This document shows positions 6,488 through 14,034 of a DNA stretch of 19,703 nucleotides, in pieces. Position 1 is the stretch's first letter; every line of letters starts with the position of its first letter. Both the position numbers and the translations under genes were made by a program. The stretch spans positions 1-19,703 of the forward strand of contig CAMETB010000012.1 of assembly GCA_945936265.1 (NCBI GenBank), read 5' to 3'. The notes below the pieces were generated by a model. It was not told where the DNA came from, ran no database searches, and was given only the letters and a program-made list of their open reading frames with translations. The stretch is from an uncultured Clostridia bacterium (GTDB taxonomy: Bacteria > Bacillota > Clostridia > Oscillospirales > CAG-272).

Positions 6488-7123
6488 ATGTTTACACGTT
6501 ATTCTGATATTGAAATACCGGAAAACTACGGTGGCAACAGATTCGGGCGAGCGAAAATTGAAGATACGACCACTAAGATGCACATTATGCAACCGCAAAG
6601 CACCGCATCAAGCATAACCCTTTCCCCATCCTTCAGCGAAAAGATATACTCTTCAAGCAAGTTAAAATCAGACACTCCCCCCGAAATTGCAAAAGACGCT
6701 TCAACCGACGAATACATAGACGGCGAAGAAATACAAAGCACAGTACAAAAAAGTGAAAGTCCGGAAGACAAAGATACAATAAATACAAAAAGCACTGCAA
6801 ACGGAGATATTTCAGAAAGCGATGAAATAAGTAATTCGAAAGAGTCTGAAAGTCTTGATAGAACAGATAGGAAAAGCGCCGAGGCAGTGTCGCCTGTTTT
6901 ATCCTATGAAACTGACAAATCAAAATCAACTTTTGCAAATTCGGGTCTTTCAAAAATAACAGAGATGCTCGAAAAGTCAAGTCCTGAAGATTTATTGCTC
7001 GTCATGCTTATAATCCTGTTGGCAAGCGACACGGAAAACAAAAACGATGACATAGCGTTGACTCTTGCTCTGCTCTTGCTCTCAGATAAGCAGAAGCCCC
7101 AAAAAACATCGGGAGAGTGTTGA
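6488..7123 (+). CDS. Uncharacterised protein with disordered middle and hydrophobic C-terminus, third gene of the operon
   Basis: A 211-residue protein starting six bases after the previous stop, with GTGAGG supplied by the end of the upstream gene. A short N-terminal motif (IPENYGGNRF, residues 10-19) looks conserved. Residues 25-150 are Ser/Glu/Asp/Lys-rich and probably disordered. The C-terminus holds two hydrophobic stretches, DLLLVMLIILLAS at about 171-183 and DIALTLALLLLS at about 191-202, separated by a charged turn. These are too short for ordinary spanning helices but could form a membrane-associating or coiled hairpin. No signal peptide or known domain is visible. A strong terminator follows, closing the operon. 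Confidence 0.78.
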   Translation: MFTRYSDIEIPENYGGNRFGRAKIEDTTTKMHIMQPQSTASSITLSPSFSEKIYSSSKLKSDTPPEIAKDASTDEYIDGEEIQSTVQKSESPEDKDTINTKSTANGDISESDEISNSKESESLDRTDRKSAEAVSPVLSYETDKSKSTFANSGLSKITEMLEKSSPEDLLLVMLIILLASDTENKNDDIALTLALLLLSDKQKPQKTSGEC

Positions 7124-7146
7124 TAAAAGCATATTTTAAGCCTTTT

Positions 7147-7219
7147 CCGCTTCACTGCAATTTGCAATATATACCACTTGGTTTTTTCCTTTGCAAATTG
7201 AGTGGAGCGGTTTTATTTT
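7147..7219 (+). terminator. Long-stem terminator of the unknown operon
   Basis: About 20 bp of stem (7147-7167 with 7191-7210; one bulge and one wobble), a 23-base loop, then TTTTATTTT. It lies directly after the third gene; the T-run overlaps the stop of the convergent PAS gene. The reverse direction lacks a T-run. Confidence 0.65.
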
Positions 7220-8106
7220 GCTCCGGTGCCGAAAATTTCAACGTATCTGTCCACTCTCTCCTTAAATGTAAGCAAGGAAAGATTTACGCCGGAATGTAAA
7301 GAATAATCTCCCTTTTTTAATGCTTCTCTTATTTTTAATTTTATTATTACATGCTTATTTCTATACGACATTTCCCTGTCTATATCGCACTCTTCGCACA
7401 CGGAATCTACAAATGCGCTTCTTGTTACTATCTGAGGGAAAAGGGCGCACACCCTCTCCTCTGCCACATCAAAATCACGATCTCCAAACTCATCCGTCTT
7501 TACCGAAAGGCTTATACTAAGAAATCCTTTTTCTTTTTCGGCATAAACATCTATAGGATCTATGTAATTTATTTCGTTCAATATAAAAGCACAGGAAATC
7601 AAAACCAGTTCAAGCTTTGATTTATTTGTGTAAAAGTCCTCGTTTGTCGTAAACGTCGCATTTAATTTTCTGTATGAATACCCTTTTTTATAACTTATTC
7701 TGTCGGCAATGGCATTTATAAAATCAAGCACTTTTACATTTTCATTGGTGCTATCGCTCATTGCCTCGGAAAAAGCATAAAATGCATCTTTGTCTTTTGA
7801 TATGCTGTTATCCGAATTATCGTTCTCCAGAAAAATCTCTATTGATTTGAATATTCCCTTACCGCAAACTTTGAGAAGTGCCTTGCCGTATGGCTTTATC
7901 CTCGTACTTACCATCTCTGTTTTTTCATCATACATGGATATTTTCTTTACACTATCCATATCTACGATTTTCGATACTTCATCGCCTATTTTTACAGATG
8001 GCAGCACAGAAAATGCCTTGTCGTTCATATAAACAAGTTCTCCGCTCGTATTTGCTACTATCGTCGGAATTTTGCTGTCCTTATGCTTATTGTCAAAAAG
8101 TTTCAT
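7213..8106 (-). CDS. PAS-domain protein with a possible degenerate histidine-kinase-like ATPase domain
   Basis: A 297-residue soluble protein. Residues 12-95 resemble a PAS fold (IVANTSGELVYMNDKAFSVL). Residues 105-150 are helical where a kinase would carry its phospho-accepting histidine, but no H-box is visible. Residues 155-260 recall the start of a GHKL ATPase domain: KSKLELVLISCAFILNEINY looks like the helix that usually holds the N-box asparagines, followed by a beta-strand pair (IDVYAE, LSISLSVKT). The G1 and G2 glycine motifs are absent. So it could be a kinase-derived sensor that no longer phosphorylates; this is an inference from fold-like pattern. AAGGCGGAA precedes the ATG. It diverges from hprK with only 75 bases between the starts; no response regulator is next to it. 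Confidence 0.75.
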   Translation of the reverse strand: MKLFDNKHKDSKIPTIVANTSGELVYMNDKAFSVLPSVKIGDEVSKIVDMDSVKKISMYDEKTEMVSTRIKPYGKALLKVCGKGIFKSIEIFLENDNSDNSISKDKDAFYAFSEAMSDSTNENVKVLDFINAIADRISYKKGYSYRKLNATFTTNEDFYTNKSKLELVLISCAFILNEINYIDPIDVYAEKEKGFLSISLSVKTDEFGDRDFDVAEERVCALFPQIVTRSAFVDSVCEECDIDREMSYRNKHVIIKLKIREALKKGDYSLHSGVNLSLLTFKERVDRYVEIFGTGAK

Positions 8107-8126
8107 TATAATATTCCGCCTTTTTG

Positions 8127-8155
8127 TTGATTTTTAAAGTTATATATGGTAAAAT
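8127..8155 (+). promoter_or_regulatory. SigA-type promoter of hprK
   Basis: TTGATT (8127-8132), 17 bases, TAAAAT (8150-8155), with an extended TGG before the -10. The start would be near 8162, about 20 bases before the ATG. Confidence 0.78.
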
Positions 8156-8181
8156 GAATTTGTAATATCCGGAGGTGCGAT

Positions 8182-9120
8182 ATGAATAAACAAACAAATT
8201 CCGTCCCGCTGACGAAAATAATTAAAGAATTCAATCTTGAAACAGTGTATGCACCGGAAAATTTGTCGGAAATCAATGTAGAACGTGCCGATATAAACCG
8301 CCCGGGACTTGCTCTTTCAGGATTTTTCGAGTATTTCGACGCAAAAAGAATACAAATACTCGGCAAAGCGGAAGCAATTTACTTAAGCCGTCTCTCTGAG
8401 AGCGAGCGCAGAGAAAAAATATATGCCTTCCTCGAAAAGAAGCCCGTGTGTGTTGTTATTGCAAGAAATATGAATCCGCCGTCCGAAATGGTTGAAATAG
8501 CGGAAGAAATGAAGATACCGCTTTTCAGAACCTCTCTTTCAACGAGTAGTTTTGTTTCCTCTCTTATAGCCTCGCTGAATGTATATCTCGCCCCGAAAAT
8601 AACGCGTCACGGCGTTTTGGTTGAAGTTTACGGCGAGGGTATTCTGATACTTGGTGACAGCGGAATAGGCAAAAGTGAAACTGCGATAGAACTCATAAAA
8701 AGAGGACACCGCCTTATTGCCGATGACGCCGTAGAAATCAGTAAAGTCTCCGAAAAAACTCTTGTAGGACAAGCACCGAGCATAATAAGATATTATATGG
8801 AACTCCGTGGTATCGGAATCATAGATATACGTCGTATATTCGGTATGGGTGCCGTCAAGGAGTCTGAAAAAATCGAATTGGTAATAAAGTTTGAGCAATG
8901 GGTTGAGGGAAAAATGTACGACAGACTCGGGCTGGAATCCGAATATGTCGAGATACTCGGAATAAAGATTCCCGCCGTTACAGTGCCTGTTCGCCCGGGA
9001 AGAAACCTTGCCGCAATTCTTGAAATTGCCGCAATGAATTCCCGTCTTAAAAAAATGGGTTACAATACCGCCGAGGAATTCAACCGCAGGCTTGAAGAAG
9101 AATTCAAAAATAATATGTAA
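8182..9120 (+). CDS. hprK: HPr kinase/phosphorylase
   Basis: A 312-residue bifunctional enzyme that phosphorylates HPr of the sugar phosphotransferase system on Ser46 and reverses the reaction, setting carbon catabolite repression through CcpA in Firmicutes. The N-terminal domain (1-130) precedes the catalytic domain with conserved H143, the P-loop GDSGIGKS at 158-165, the acidic pair D181-D182 in IADDAVEI, the family signature MELRGIGIIDIRRIFG at 206-221, and VPVRPGRNLA near 276. Length matches the family. GGAGGTG lies just before the ATG. In many Firmicutes hprK is followed by lgt; here it stands alone with its own promoter and terminator. HPr and CcpA are not in the window. Confidence 0.97.
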   Translation: MNKQTNSVPLTKIIKEFNLETVYAPENLSEINVERADINRPGLALSGFFEYFDAKRIQILGKAEAIYLSRLSESERREKIYAFLEKKPVCVVIARNMNPPSEMVEIAEEMKIPLFRTSLSTSSFVSSLIASLNVYLAPKITRHGVLVEVYGEGILILGDSGIGKSETAIELIKRGHRLIADDAVEISKVSEKTLVGQAPSIIRYYMELRGIGIIDIRRIFGMGAVKESEKIELVIKFEQWVEGKMYDRLGLESEYVEILGIKIPAVTVPVRPGRNLAAILEIAAMNSRLKKMGYNTAEEFNRRLEEEFKNNM

Positions 9121-9138
9121 ATCTCCGATTTTCTATGC

Positions 9139-9172
9139 AGAAAGTGATGCTTTTTAACATCACTTTCTTTTT
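9139..9172 (+). terminator. Intrinsic terminator of hprK
   Basis: An 11-bp perfect stem (9139-9149 with 9158-9168), 8-base loop and five T. It lies 18 bases after the hprK stop and 14 bases before the convergent GH36 stop. Confidence 0.85.
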
Positions 9173-9186
9173 ATCGTATTTGCTTT

Positions 9187-11391
9187 TCATTCGCAGACGG
9201 TAAGATGGTAGATGTTTGCGGGATAAGGAATGAAGTCGAATTTTATAGGCATACCGAGTTGCATAAGTGCACCGCCAAGATATTTTTTATCTCCGCCATT
9301 TATTCTGTAATACTTATCAGGAATAAGACCTTTGAGCTTTACAATTTCATTTGCATAATTCGCCTCGCTTTTATTCCTTACGGAACATACGATAGCCTCT
9401 TTTCCGTCGGAAGACGATACTTCCCATACACAGTAGTTGCTGTCATTGGAAAACGGGGATATAAGCCTGTGATATTCGCCGTTCTGAATGAGGTCGTAAT
9501 GCCGCTTAAACTCGGCTATCTGCCGCTTTATTTCCTCTTTTTCTTCCAATGTCATCTTCGTTACATCAAGTTCAAGCCCGTAAGTGCCGAAATATGCTAC
9601 CGCGCCTCTTGTCTTAAGAGGGGTGACTCTCGCGCTCTGATGGTTGGGAGATGCCGACACGTGTGCACCCATAGTTGATACAGGATATGCAAACGACGTT
9701 CCGTACTGGATTTTCAATCGCTCTACGGGGTCAGTATCGTCGCTTGTCCATACCTGCGGCATATAATAAAGCATTCCGCAGTCAAAGCGTCCTCCTCCTC
9801 CGCTGCAACTCTCAAAGAGGACGTCGGGAAAGTCCGTTGTGATTCTCTCGAGAAGTTCGTAAAGACCAAGCATATATCTGTGATAAACCTCGCCCTGTCT
9901 TGACGCGGGAAGGTCGGCGCTGTAAACATTGCATATATGACTGTTAAAATCCCATTTTACATAGGACACGTTTACCTCGCGCAGTATTTTTGATATCTGA
10001 TCGTATATATTGTCGCGAACTTCCTTTCTAGACATATCGAGGACAAGTTGACTTCTGCATCTGCTCGGATTTCTGCCCGGCATTCTGAAAGCGTAATCGG
10101 GGTGAGCGCGGTAAAGGTCGCTGTCCTCGGATATACACTCCGGCTCAAACCATATGCCGAATTTAAGCCCTGCATCATTTATTCTCTTTGCAAGTTCCGC
10201 AAGGGTACAACCGAGTTTTTTCTCGTTGGGATACCAATCTCCGAGACTGCATCTGTCATCATCTCTCTTGCCGAACCAGCCGTCGTCCATAACAAAAAGT
10301 TCTACGCCAAGTTCCTTGGCATCCTTTGCCATAGATACAAGTTTATCGCCGTTAAAGTTAAAGTATGTACCTTCCCAGTTGTTTATGAGAACGGGACGCC
10401 TTGCAAGTTTATATTTTCCGCGGCAGAGATTGTTTCTTATTGCTTTATGGTAGCATCCTGACATTTTATCAAAGCCACTGTCGCTATAAACCATAGCGAC
10501 TTCGGGCGTGCAAAATACGTCGTTTGGCAAAACTTCAAAATTAAAGTTTTCGTGATTTATTCCTGCAGTGATGCGAACATCGTTCATTTGATTTTTTGAC
10601 GCATTTATCTCGAAACTTCCACTATATACAAGCGCAATTCCCCACGCGTTCCCACTGTATTCTCCCGCATTTTCATCACAAATGATTACAAAGGGATTTT
10701 GCATATGTCCCGATGCGCCGCGCGTGCTTGACACGGAGTTTGTGCCGTGCATAATATGATTACGCTCGAACATTCTTTCCTCCGCATGTTTACCGTGGAA
10801 TGATATAAGATCATACTTTCCGTACTGGAAGTCAAGCGTCATACTTAATGCTTTCTCTATATATATAGGCAAAGAGGTTTTATTTTCTATACGGACGGAG
10901 CGCGTTATAAGGTCATATTCCTCAAAAACACCATAATACAGATGAATATAAACATCGTAAACCTTATCTTTCAAAGTTATGATGAGCGTATCGGCGTCAT
11001 CACCGTAAAATGCGGGAAGACCGGGGATTTTGTATTTACCTTTTTCAACACTTGCTGACACAAATCTCGGTTCAAATCCGAGCGTACCGTCGGCAAAGCG
11101 TACGTTGAGTGCGCTGTTTCTGAAATCCCCGTTACCGAAAGTACTTATCTCCTGCGCTATGTTACAAACGGAGTAAGTATCATCCCACGGATCGTAAATA
11201 TTAAAATCTGAAGATATCGGGCTGAATCCGGGTACACCCTTATATAAAGCGTATGACATATCCGAATAATCAAGCCTTTTCCCGTAATAAGTGTGAAGAA
11301 GAAGTCCCTTATCGTCAACTTTAATCTGGTACATAGAAGAGTTTGTATAAAGGGTATATGTTTTGTTATTTTCATTTATAAGAACAGACAT
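9187..11391 (-). CDS. GH36 family alpha-galactosidase
   Basis: A 734-residue cytoplasmic retaining glycosidase that releases alpha-1,6-galactose from raffinose, stachyose or melibiose. The layout matches the large GH36 enzymes: N-terminal beta-supersandwich (about 1-320), catalytic barrel (about 330-650), C-terminal beta domain. Visible active-site motifs are DDGWFGKRDDD at about 369-379, KWDFN with the nucleophile D481, CSGGGGRFD at about 529-537 and SDDTD with the acid/base D551. The 70-residue spacing of the pair equals that of characterised bacterial members, as I recall. No signal peptide, so the sugar must be imported first; no transporter lies beside it. The start MSVLINEN is chosen over an ATG 36 bases upstream because GAGG lies a few bases before it and the upstream residues are not family-like. 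Confidence 0.95.
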   Translation of the reverse strand: MSVLINENNKTYTLYTNSSMYQIKVDDKGLLLHTYYGKRLDYSDMSYALYKGVPGFSPISSDFNIYDPWDDTYSVCNIAQEISTFGNGDFRNSALNVRFADGTLGFEPRFVSASVEKGKYKIPGLPAFYGDDADTLIITLKDKVYDVYIHLYYGVFEEYDLITRSVRIENKTSLPIYIEKALSMTLDFQYGKYDLISFHGKHAEERMFERNHIMHGTNSVSSTRGASGHMQNPFVIICDENAGEYSGNAWGIALVYSGSFEINASKNQMNDVRITAGINHENFNFEVLPNDVFCTPEVAMVYSDSGFDKMSGCYHKAIRNNLCRGKYKLARRPVLINNWEGTYFNFNGDKLVSMAKDAKELGVELFVMDDGWFGKRDDDRCSLGDWYPNEKKLGCTLAELAKRINDAGLKFGIWFEPECISEDSDLYRAHPDYAFRMPGRNPSRCRSQLVLDMSRKEVRDNIYDQISKILREVNVSYVKWDFNSHICNVYSADLPASRQGEVYHRYMLGLYELLERITTDFPDVLFESCSGGGGRFDCGMLYYMPQVWTSDDTDPVERLKIQYGTSFAYPVSTMGAHVSASPNHQSARVTPLKTRGAVAYFGTYGLELDVTKMTLEEKEEIKRQIAEFKRHYDLIQNGEYHRLISPFSNDSNYCVWEVSSSDGKEAIVCSVRNKSEANYANEIVKLKGLIPDKYYRINGGDKKYLGGALMQLGMPIKFDFIPYPANIYHLTVCE

Positions 11392-11417
11392 TTTTAACCT
11401 CATACGTTTTTTATTTA

Positions 11418-11446
11418 ATTTTATCACAAGAATGAAATGAATTCAA
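11418..11446 (-). promoter_or_regulatory. SigA-type promoter of the alpha-galactosidase gene
   Basis: Minus strand TTGAAT (11446-11441), 17 bases, TAAAAT (11423-11418) with extended TGA. The start would be near 11411, 20 bases before the ATG. I saw no clear catabolite-responsive (CRE) operator or other operator palindrome around it. The rest of 11447-11587 is AT-rich and shows nothing else. Confidence 0.8.
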
Positions 11447-11587
11447 TACATATGGTATAAATTTTTATTTTTTTGAAATTTTTTCATCAAAAAAAATCAT
11501 CGGCAACGGCGGATGTCCTTATCGGAGAAATCACCGAACACACGCTCCTGCGGATAATAAAAATTGAACCACAGAAAACAAAGAGAT

Positions 11588-11620
11588 ACCCCCGACAGAT
11601 TTTCAAAGACTGTCGGGGGT
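11588..11620 (-). terminator. Intrinsic terminator after the small membrane protein gene
   Basis: A perfect 11-bp GC-rich stem (11588-11598 with 11610-11620) with an 11-base loop. It lies five bases beyond the gene's stop. The 3' tail on the minus strand (ATCTCTTTGTTTT) is only moderately T-rich; the plus-strand tail (GTTTCTTATTT) would also work. Confidence 0.7.
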
Positions 11621-11625
11621 GTTTC

Positions 11626-11985
11626 TTATTTATCTTCACTTTCATCGTGCGATTTAATTTCATTTTGAGGATCGGACATTTTTTGATTTAAGAGCTCGTC
11701 TATATTATCTCTCCAATTTCCGTCTTTTGATAATGCATCCTGAAATGCTTGAAAATCAGGGTTGTCGCTTTCTTTAAGAAATGCTTGACGAATGCGGAAT
11801 TGTTCTATCAAAGAAAGAAGAATATCTATCAATAAAAGTGCTAAACCCACATATAGACAAGGCTTGACAAATATTCCTACGATCAATAGTATAATGCAGG
11901 GAATGAAAAGCCAAAAGAAATGAAAAAGTATGTTTGTTATAAATCCGATAATGAATAAGCTTGTCGGATATTTTCGGTTGTTCAT
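11626..11985 (-). CDS. Small membrane protein of unknown function
   Basis: A 119-residue protein with two or three hydrophobic segments (about 9-40 and 44-65) followed by a charged, helical cytoplasmic tail (66-119) that ends in acidic and basic residues. The start MNNRKYP is preferred over an ATG 21 bases upstream, because AAGGAG lies within that upstream stretch at proper spacing (eight bases). No catalytic motif is visible and I do not recognise the family. Its promoter must lie close to or inside the repeat that starts at about 12029; a weak TTGTAA/GATAAA pair is the best I could see. Neighbours are single-gene units, so context says little. Confidence 0.7.
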   Translation of the reverse strand: MNNRKYPTSLFIIGFITNILFHFFWLFIPCIILLIVGIFVKPCLYVGLALLLIDILLSLIEQFRIRQAFLKESDNPDFQAFQDALSKDGNWRDNIDELLNQKMSDPQNEIKSHDESEDK

Positions 11986-12028
11986 AATAAAATCTCCTTT
12001 TGTCATTTAATCTTTTTATCGCAAGTTT

Positions 12029-12049
12029 CGCCTTTGTATTACAAAGGCG
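12029..12049. repeat. Perfect short palindrome, left part of a composite intergenic repeat
   Basis: CGCCTTTGTA, one T, then TACAAAGGCG: a perfect 10-bp inverted repeat. It lies 44 bases upstream of the small membrane protein start and 44 bases from the larger inverted repeat, and may be part of the same mobile or repeated unit. The 353-base stretch 11986-12338 contains no gene; it holds this palindrome, the inverted repeat at 12094-12217 and the terminator at 12243-12268. Confidence 0.7.
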
Positions 12050-12093
12050 TCGGGCAAAGCCCATACCCCTAAAGTTGTACGAAAGCTTCAATA

Positions 12094-12217
12094 GGCTCCC
12101 TTGTGTAAAGGGAGCTGTCGCGGTAGCGACTGAGGGATTGTTTTTCGCTGCCTTTCTGCATTTACAATCCCTCCGCCTCGCATTCGCTCGGCACCTCCCT
12201 TTACACAAGGGAGGCTT
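12094..12217. repeat. Nested inverted-repeat element (MITE- or REP-like)
   Basis: Two arms of about 48-54 bases face each other around a 22-base centre (12142-12163). The outer 19-base blocks (12096-12114 and 12195-12213) are exact reverse complements, and so are the inner 10-base blocks (12132-12141 and 12164-12173). Each outer block is itself a hairpin (CTCCCTT, five bases, AAGGGAG), and the left arm has a further GTCGC/GCGAC hairpin. No coding capacity. The structure is what non-autonomous repeats or extragenic palindromes look like; I recall similar CTCCCTTGTGTAAAGGGAG units scattered in gut Clostridia but could not check copies. Confidence 0.75.
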
Positions 12218-12242
12218 TTCGTTGGTTCCATTATAAACAAAT

Positions 12243-12268
12243 CGGCAGAGAAAGCAAGTTCTCTGCCG
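12243..12268 (-). terminator. Intrinsic terminator downstream of the solute-binding protein gene
   Basis: A perfect 10-bp stem (12243-12252 with 12259-12268) and a 6-base loop. On the minus strand it is followed by ATTTGTTT. It lies about 70 bases after the stop at 12339. Between them, GCTTTT/AAAAGC and AATTCT/AGAATT can form a weaker nested hairpin (about 12271-12316). Confidence 0.65.
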
Positions 12269-12338
12269 AAGCTTTTGTGCTGCTAATTCTCCGCTAAGAA
12301 TTCAGAGAGAAAAGCCGATGATTTTTTATTGTATTGAA

Positions 12339-13877
12339 TCAGTCCTTATAGTTTTTCCAAGTAACATTCCATCCGGTTTTCTTACCGTCTACGATTGATC
12401 TTGCCGTGAGGCTTGCGTCGCCGTATACTTCAGTAAACTTATTCTGACCACTGCTCCACGACTGGCTAAGATCCTTAAAGAGCCCATCAAAAGTATAGAA
12501 TATTCCATTATCATAAACTATTTTGTCAAAGATGTAGTCTTTGAGTATTTCGAAAGACAAACCGTCATCATCAGGAAGAGCTGCATTTAATTTCTCATAC
12601 AATTTTTTCATTACATATTCCTGACCGGTCCACGACAAGACATCTACAAAATACTCAGAGAATTCTCTGTCATCCGTAGTCCTCGGTATGCAGAGAAGAA
12701 CTGCCTGCTGCCAGCATGTAGTCGCATAATCTTCCTGCTTTTCAGAAAGCTTCGGGAGCGGTAAAACTCCTACTTCAATGTCCTTAACGTCATTGAAATC
12801 GTCAATATGCTGAACAACTTCCTGAAGGAAAAGAAGTCTCCCCTCTTTCAAAGCGCCTACGGGTGCATAATAACTTCCCCATGAAGAACGGCACCATTCT
12901 GCGCCCTGAAGCTGAATTATTTTATCGATAACAAGACCGATTTTGTCATCATTCAGCGAAAGTTTATAAAGACCCGTATCGGGATCAACTTTTACTTGCT
13001 GAATACCCGAAGAGGTAATCAGCATTGAAGGCACGGTAAAAGCAAAGCCGTAAGCATCTTTGTCAGTCCATTCGGGATCACCATCGATATCAGCTCCCGT
13101 GGCTTTTGCAATTTCAATAAGTTTATCTATCGTCCAGGTTCCGGCTTTTACCATACCATAAAGGTCTTGATTGCGATCTTCAGCCATAGTTTTGTTGAAG
13201 AAAATCAGATCCGTAGTCCACTCGTCAAGGAAACTGCTGTCGCCTGCCGCATAGAACGTATGACCTGCAACTGTATATGCCTCATGCGCTGCCTGGCTGA
13301 AATATGACTGTGAAAAATCGATATATTTACTGGACGCCATATCATAGAGCAGATTTGATTGTACTATATCCTGAGCCTGGACAACACGAGGCATTGCGAG
13401 ATGATACTTTTCTCCTGCCTTATTATCCTTTATAGCAGTAGATATTGCATTCGGGACACCGTTATAGGACACCTGTATCCAGTTGAGTTTTACCCCATAT
13501 GTATCCTGTATATACTTTGCCCTGTCCAGAATTGAGTTGTTGACTCTTGCTCCGAATCCGGATGGATCGTCTCTTTCGGTAACGCAAAGCTCTATTACCG
13601 ACCAAGGCGGTGAAGGATTTTCCGTATACCATCTCGTAGCGAGAATGTTAAGGGTTTTTCCGTCCCAGTTTTTAAGGACGGTTTCCTTCGAATATATTTT
13701 TGTAACATCTTTGCCTTCATCATCGCCCTTACCGGTGTCGGTGGTTGTGTCCGTAACCGTTGCCGTATCCGTTTTGGTATCGGTATTATCGGTATTATCG
13801 GGTTTTTTTACACCGCACGCAACCAGATAAGGAAGAAGTGCAAATATCACAAGAAGCAATGCGAAAAATTTTTTCAT
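12339..13877 (-). CDS. Extracellular solute-binding lipoprotein (ABC sugar-type, family 1)
   Basis: A 512-residue secreted lipoprotein. Residues 1-20 are a signal peptide and LVAC with C21 is the lipobox, so the mature protein is lipid-anchored outside the membrane. A Thr/Asp-rich linker (about 25-58) holds the domain off the surface; its DNA is visibly repetitive (GGTATTATC in tandem). The remainder is a two-lobed binding fold, with WDGKTLNILATRW opening the first beta strand and FAFTVPS, GVLPLPK and QQAVLLCIPRTT as later family-like segments. Such proteins deliver oligosaccharides to an ABC importer. No permease or ATPase gene is adjacent, so it is an orphan that must share a transporter encoded elsewhere. 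The ribosome site is AGGGGGT, 11 bases before the ATG. Confidence 0.85.
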   Translation of the reverse strand: MKKFFALLLVIFALLPYLVACGVKKPDNTDNTDTKTDTATVTDTTTDTGKGDDEGKDVTKIYSKETVLKNWDGKTLNILATRWYTENPSPPWSVIELCVTERDDPSGFGARVNNSILDRAKYIQDTYGVKLNWIQVSYNGVPNAISTAIKDNKAGEKYHLAMPRVVQAQDIVQSNLLYDMASSKYIDFSQSYFSQAAHEAYTVAGHTFYAAGDSSFLDEWTTDLIFFNKTMAEDRNQDLYGMVKAGTWTIDKLIEIAKATGADIDGDPEWTDKDAYGFAFTVPSMLITSSGIQQVKVDPDTGLYKLSLNDDKIGLVIDKIIQLQGAEWCRSSWGSYYAPVGALKEGRLLFLQEVVQHIDDFNDVKDIEVGVLPLPKLSEKQEDYATTCWQQAVLLCIPRTTDDREFSEYFVDVLSWTGQEYVMKKLYEKLNAALPDDDGLSFEILKDYIFDKIVYDNGIFYTFDGLFKDLSQSWSSGQNKFTEVYGDASLTARSIVDGKKTGWNVTWKNYKD

Positions 13878-13942
13878 TTAATTTTCAGACCCCCTGTCCA
13901 TTTTAATTCAATTTTCGCAAAATAGCCTTTTTGACTATTATT

Positions 13943-13971
13943 AATATATCACAAATTCTTACAAAAAGCAA
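13943..13971 (-). promoter_or_regulatory. SigA-type promoter of the solute-binding protein gene
   Basis: Minus strand TTGCTT (13971-13966), 17 bases, TATATT (13948-13943) with extended TGA. The weak -35 is offset by the good extended -10. The leader is about 58 bases. The rest of 13972-14034 is AT-rich with no strong terminator for gdhA. Confidence 0.68.
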
Positions 13972-14034
13972 TAGTGTTTTTGTATTTTTTTCGTTAATTT
14001 TAATAAATTATCAAAATGTCAATTCAAAATCTTA

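Noticed and set aside
11392..11500. CcpA (CRE) operator at the alpha-galactosidase promoter
   Set aside because: No sequence close to the CRE consensus was found around the promoter or start.
12094..12217. CRISPR array or transposase-bearing insertion sequence
   Set aside because: The repeats are inverted, not regularly spaced direct repeats, and there is no open frame with transposase features.
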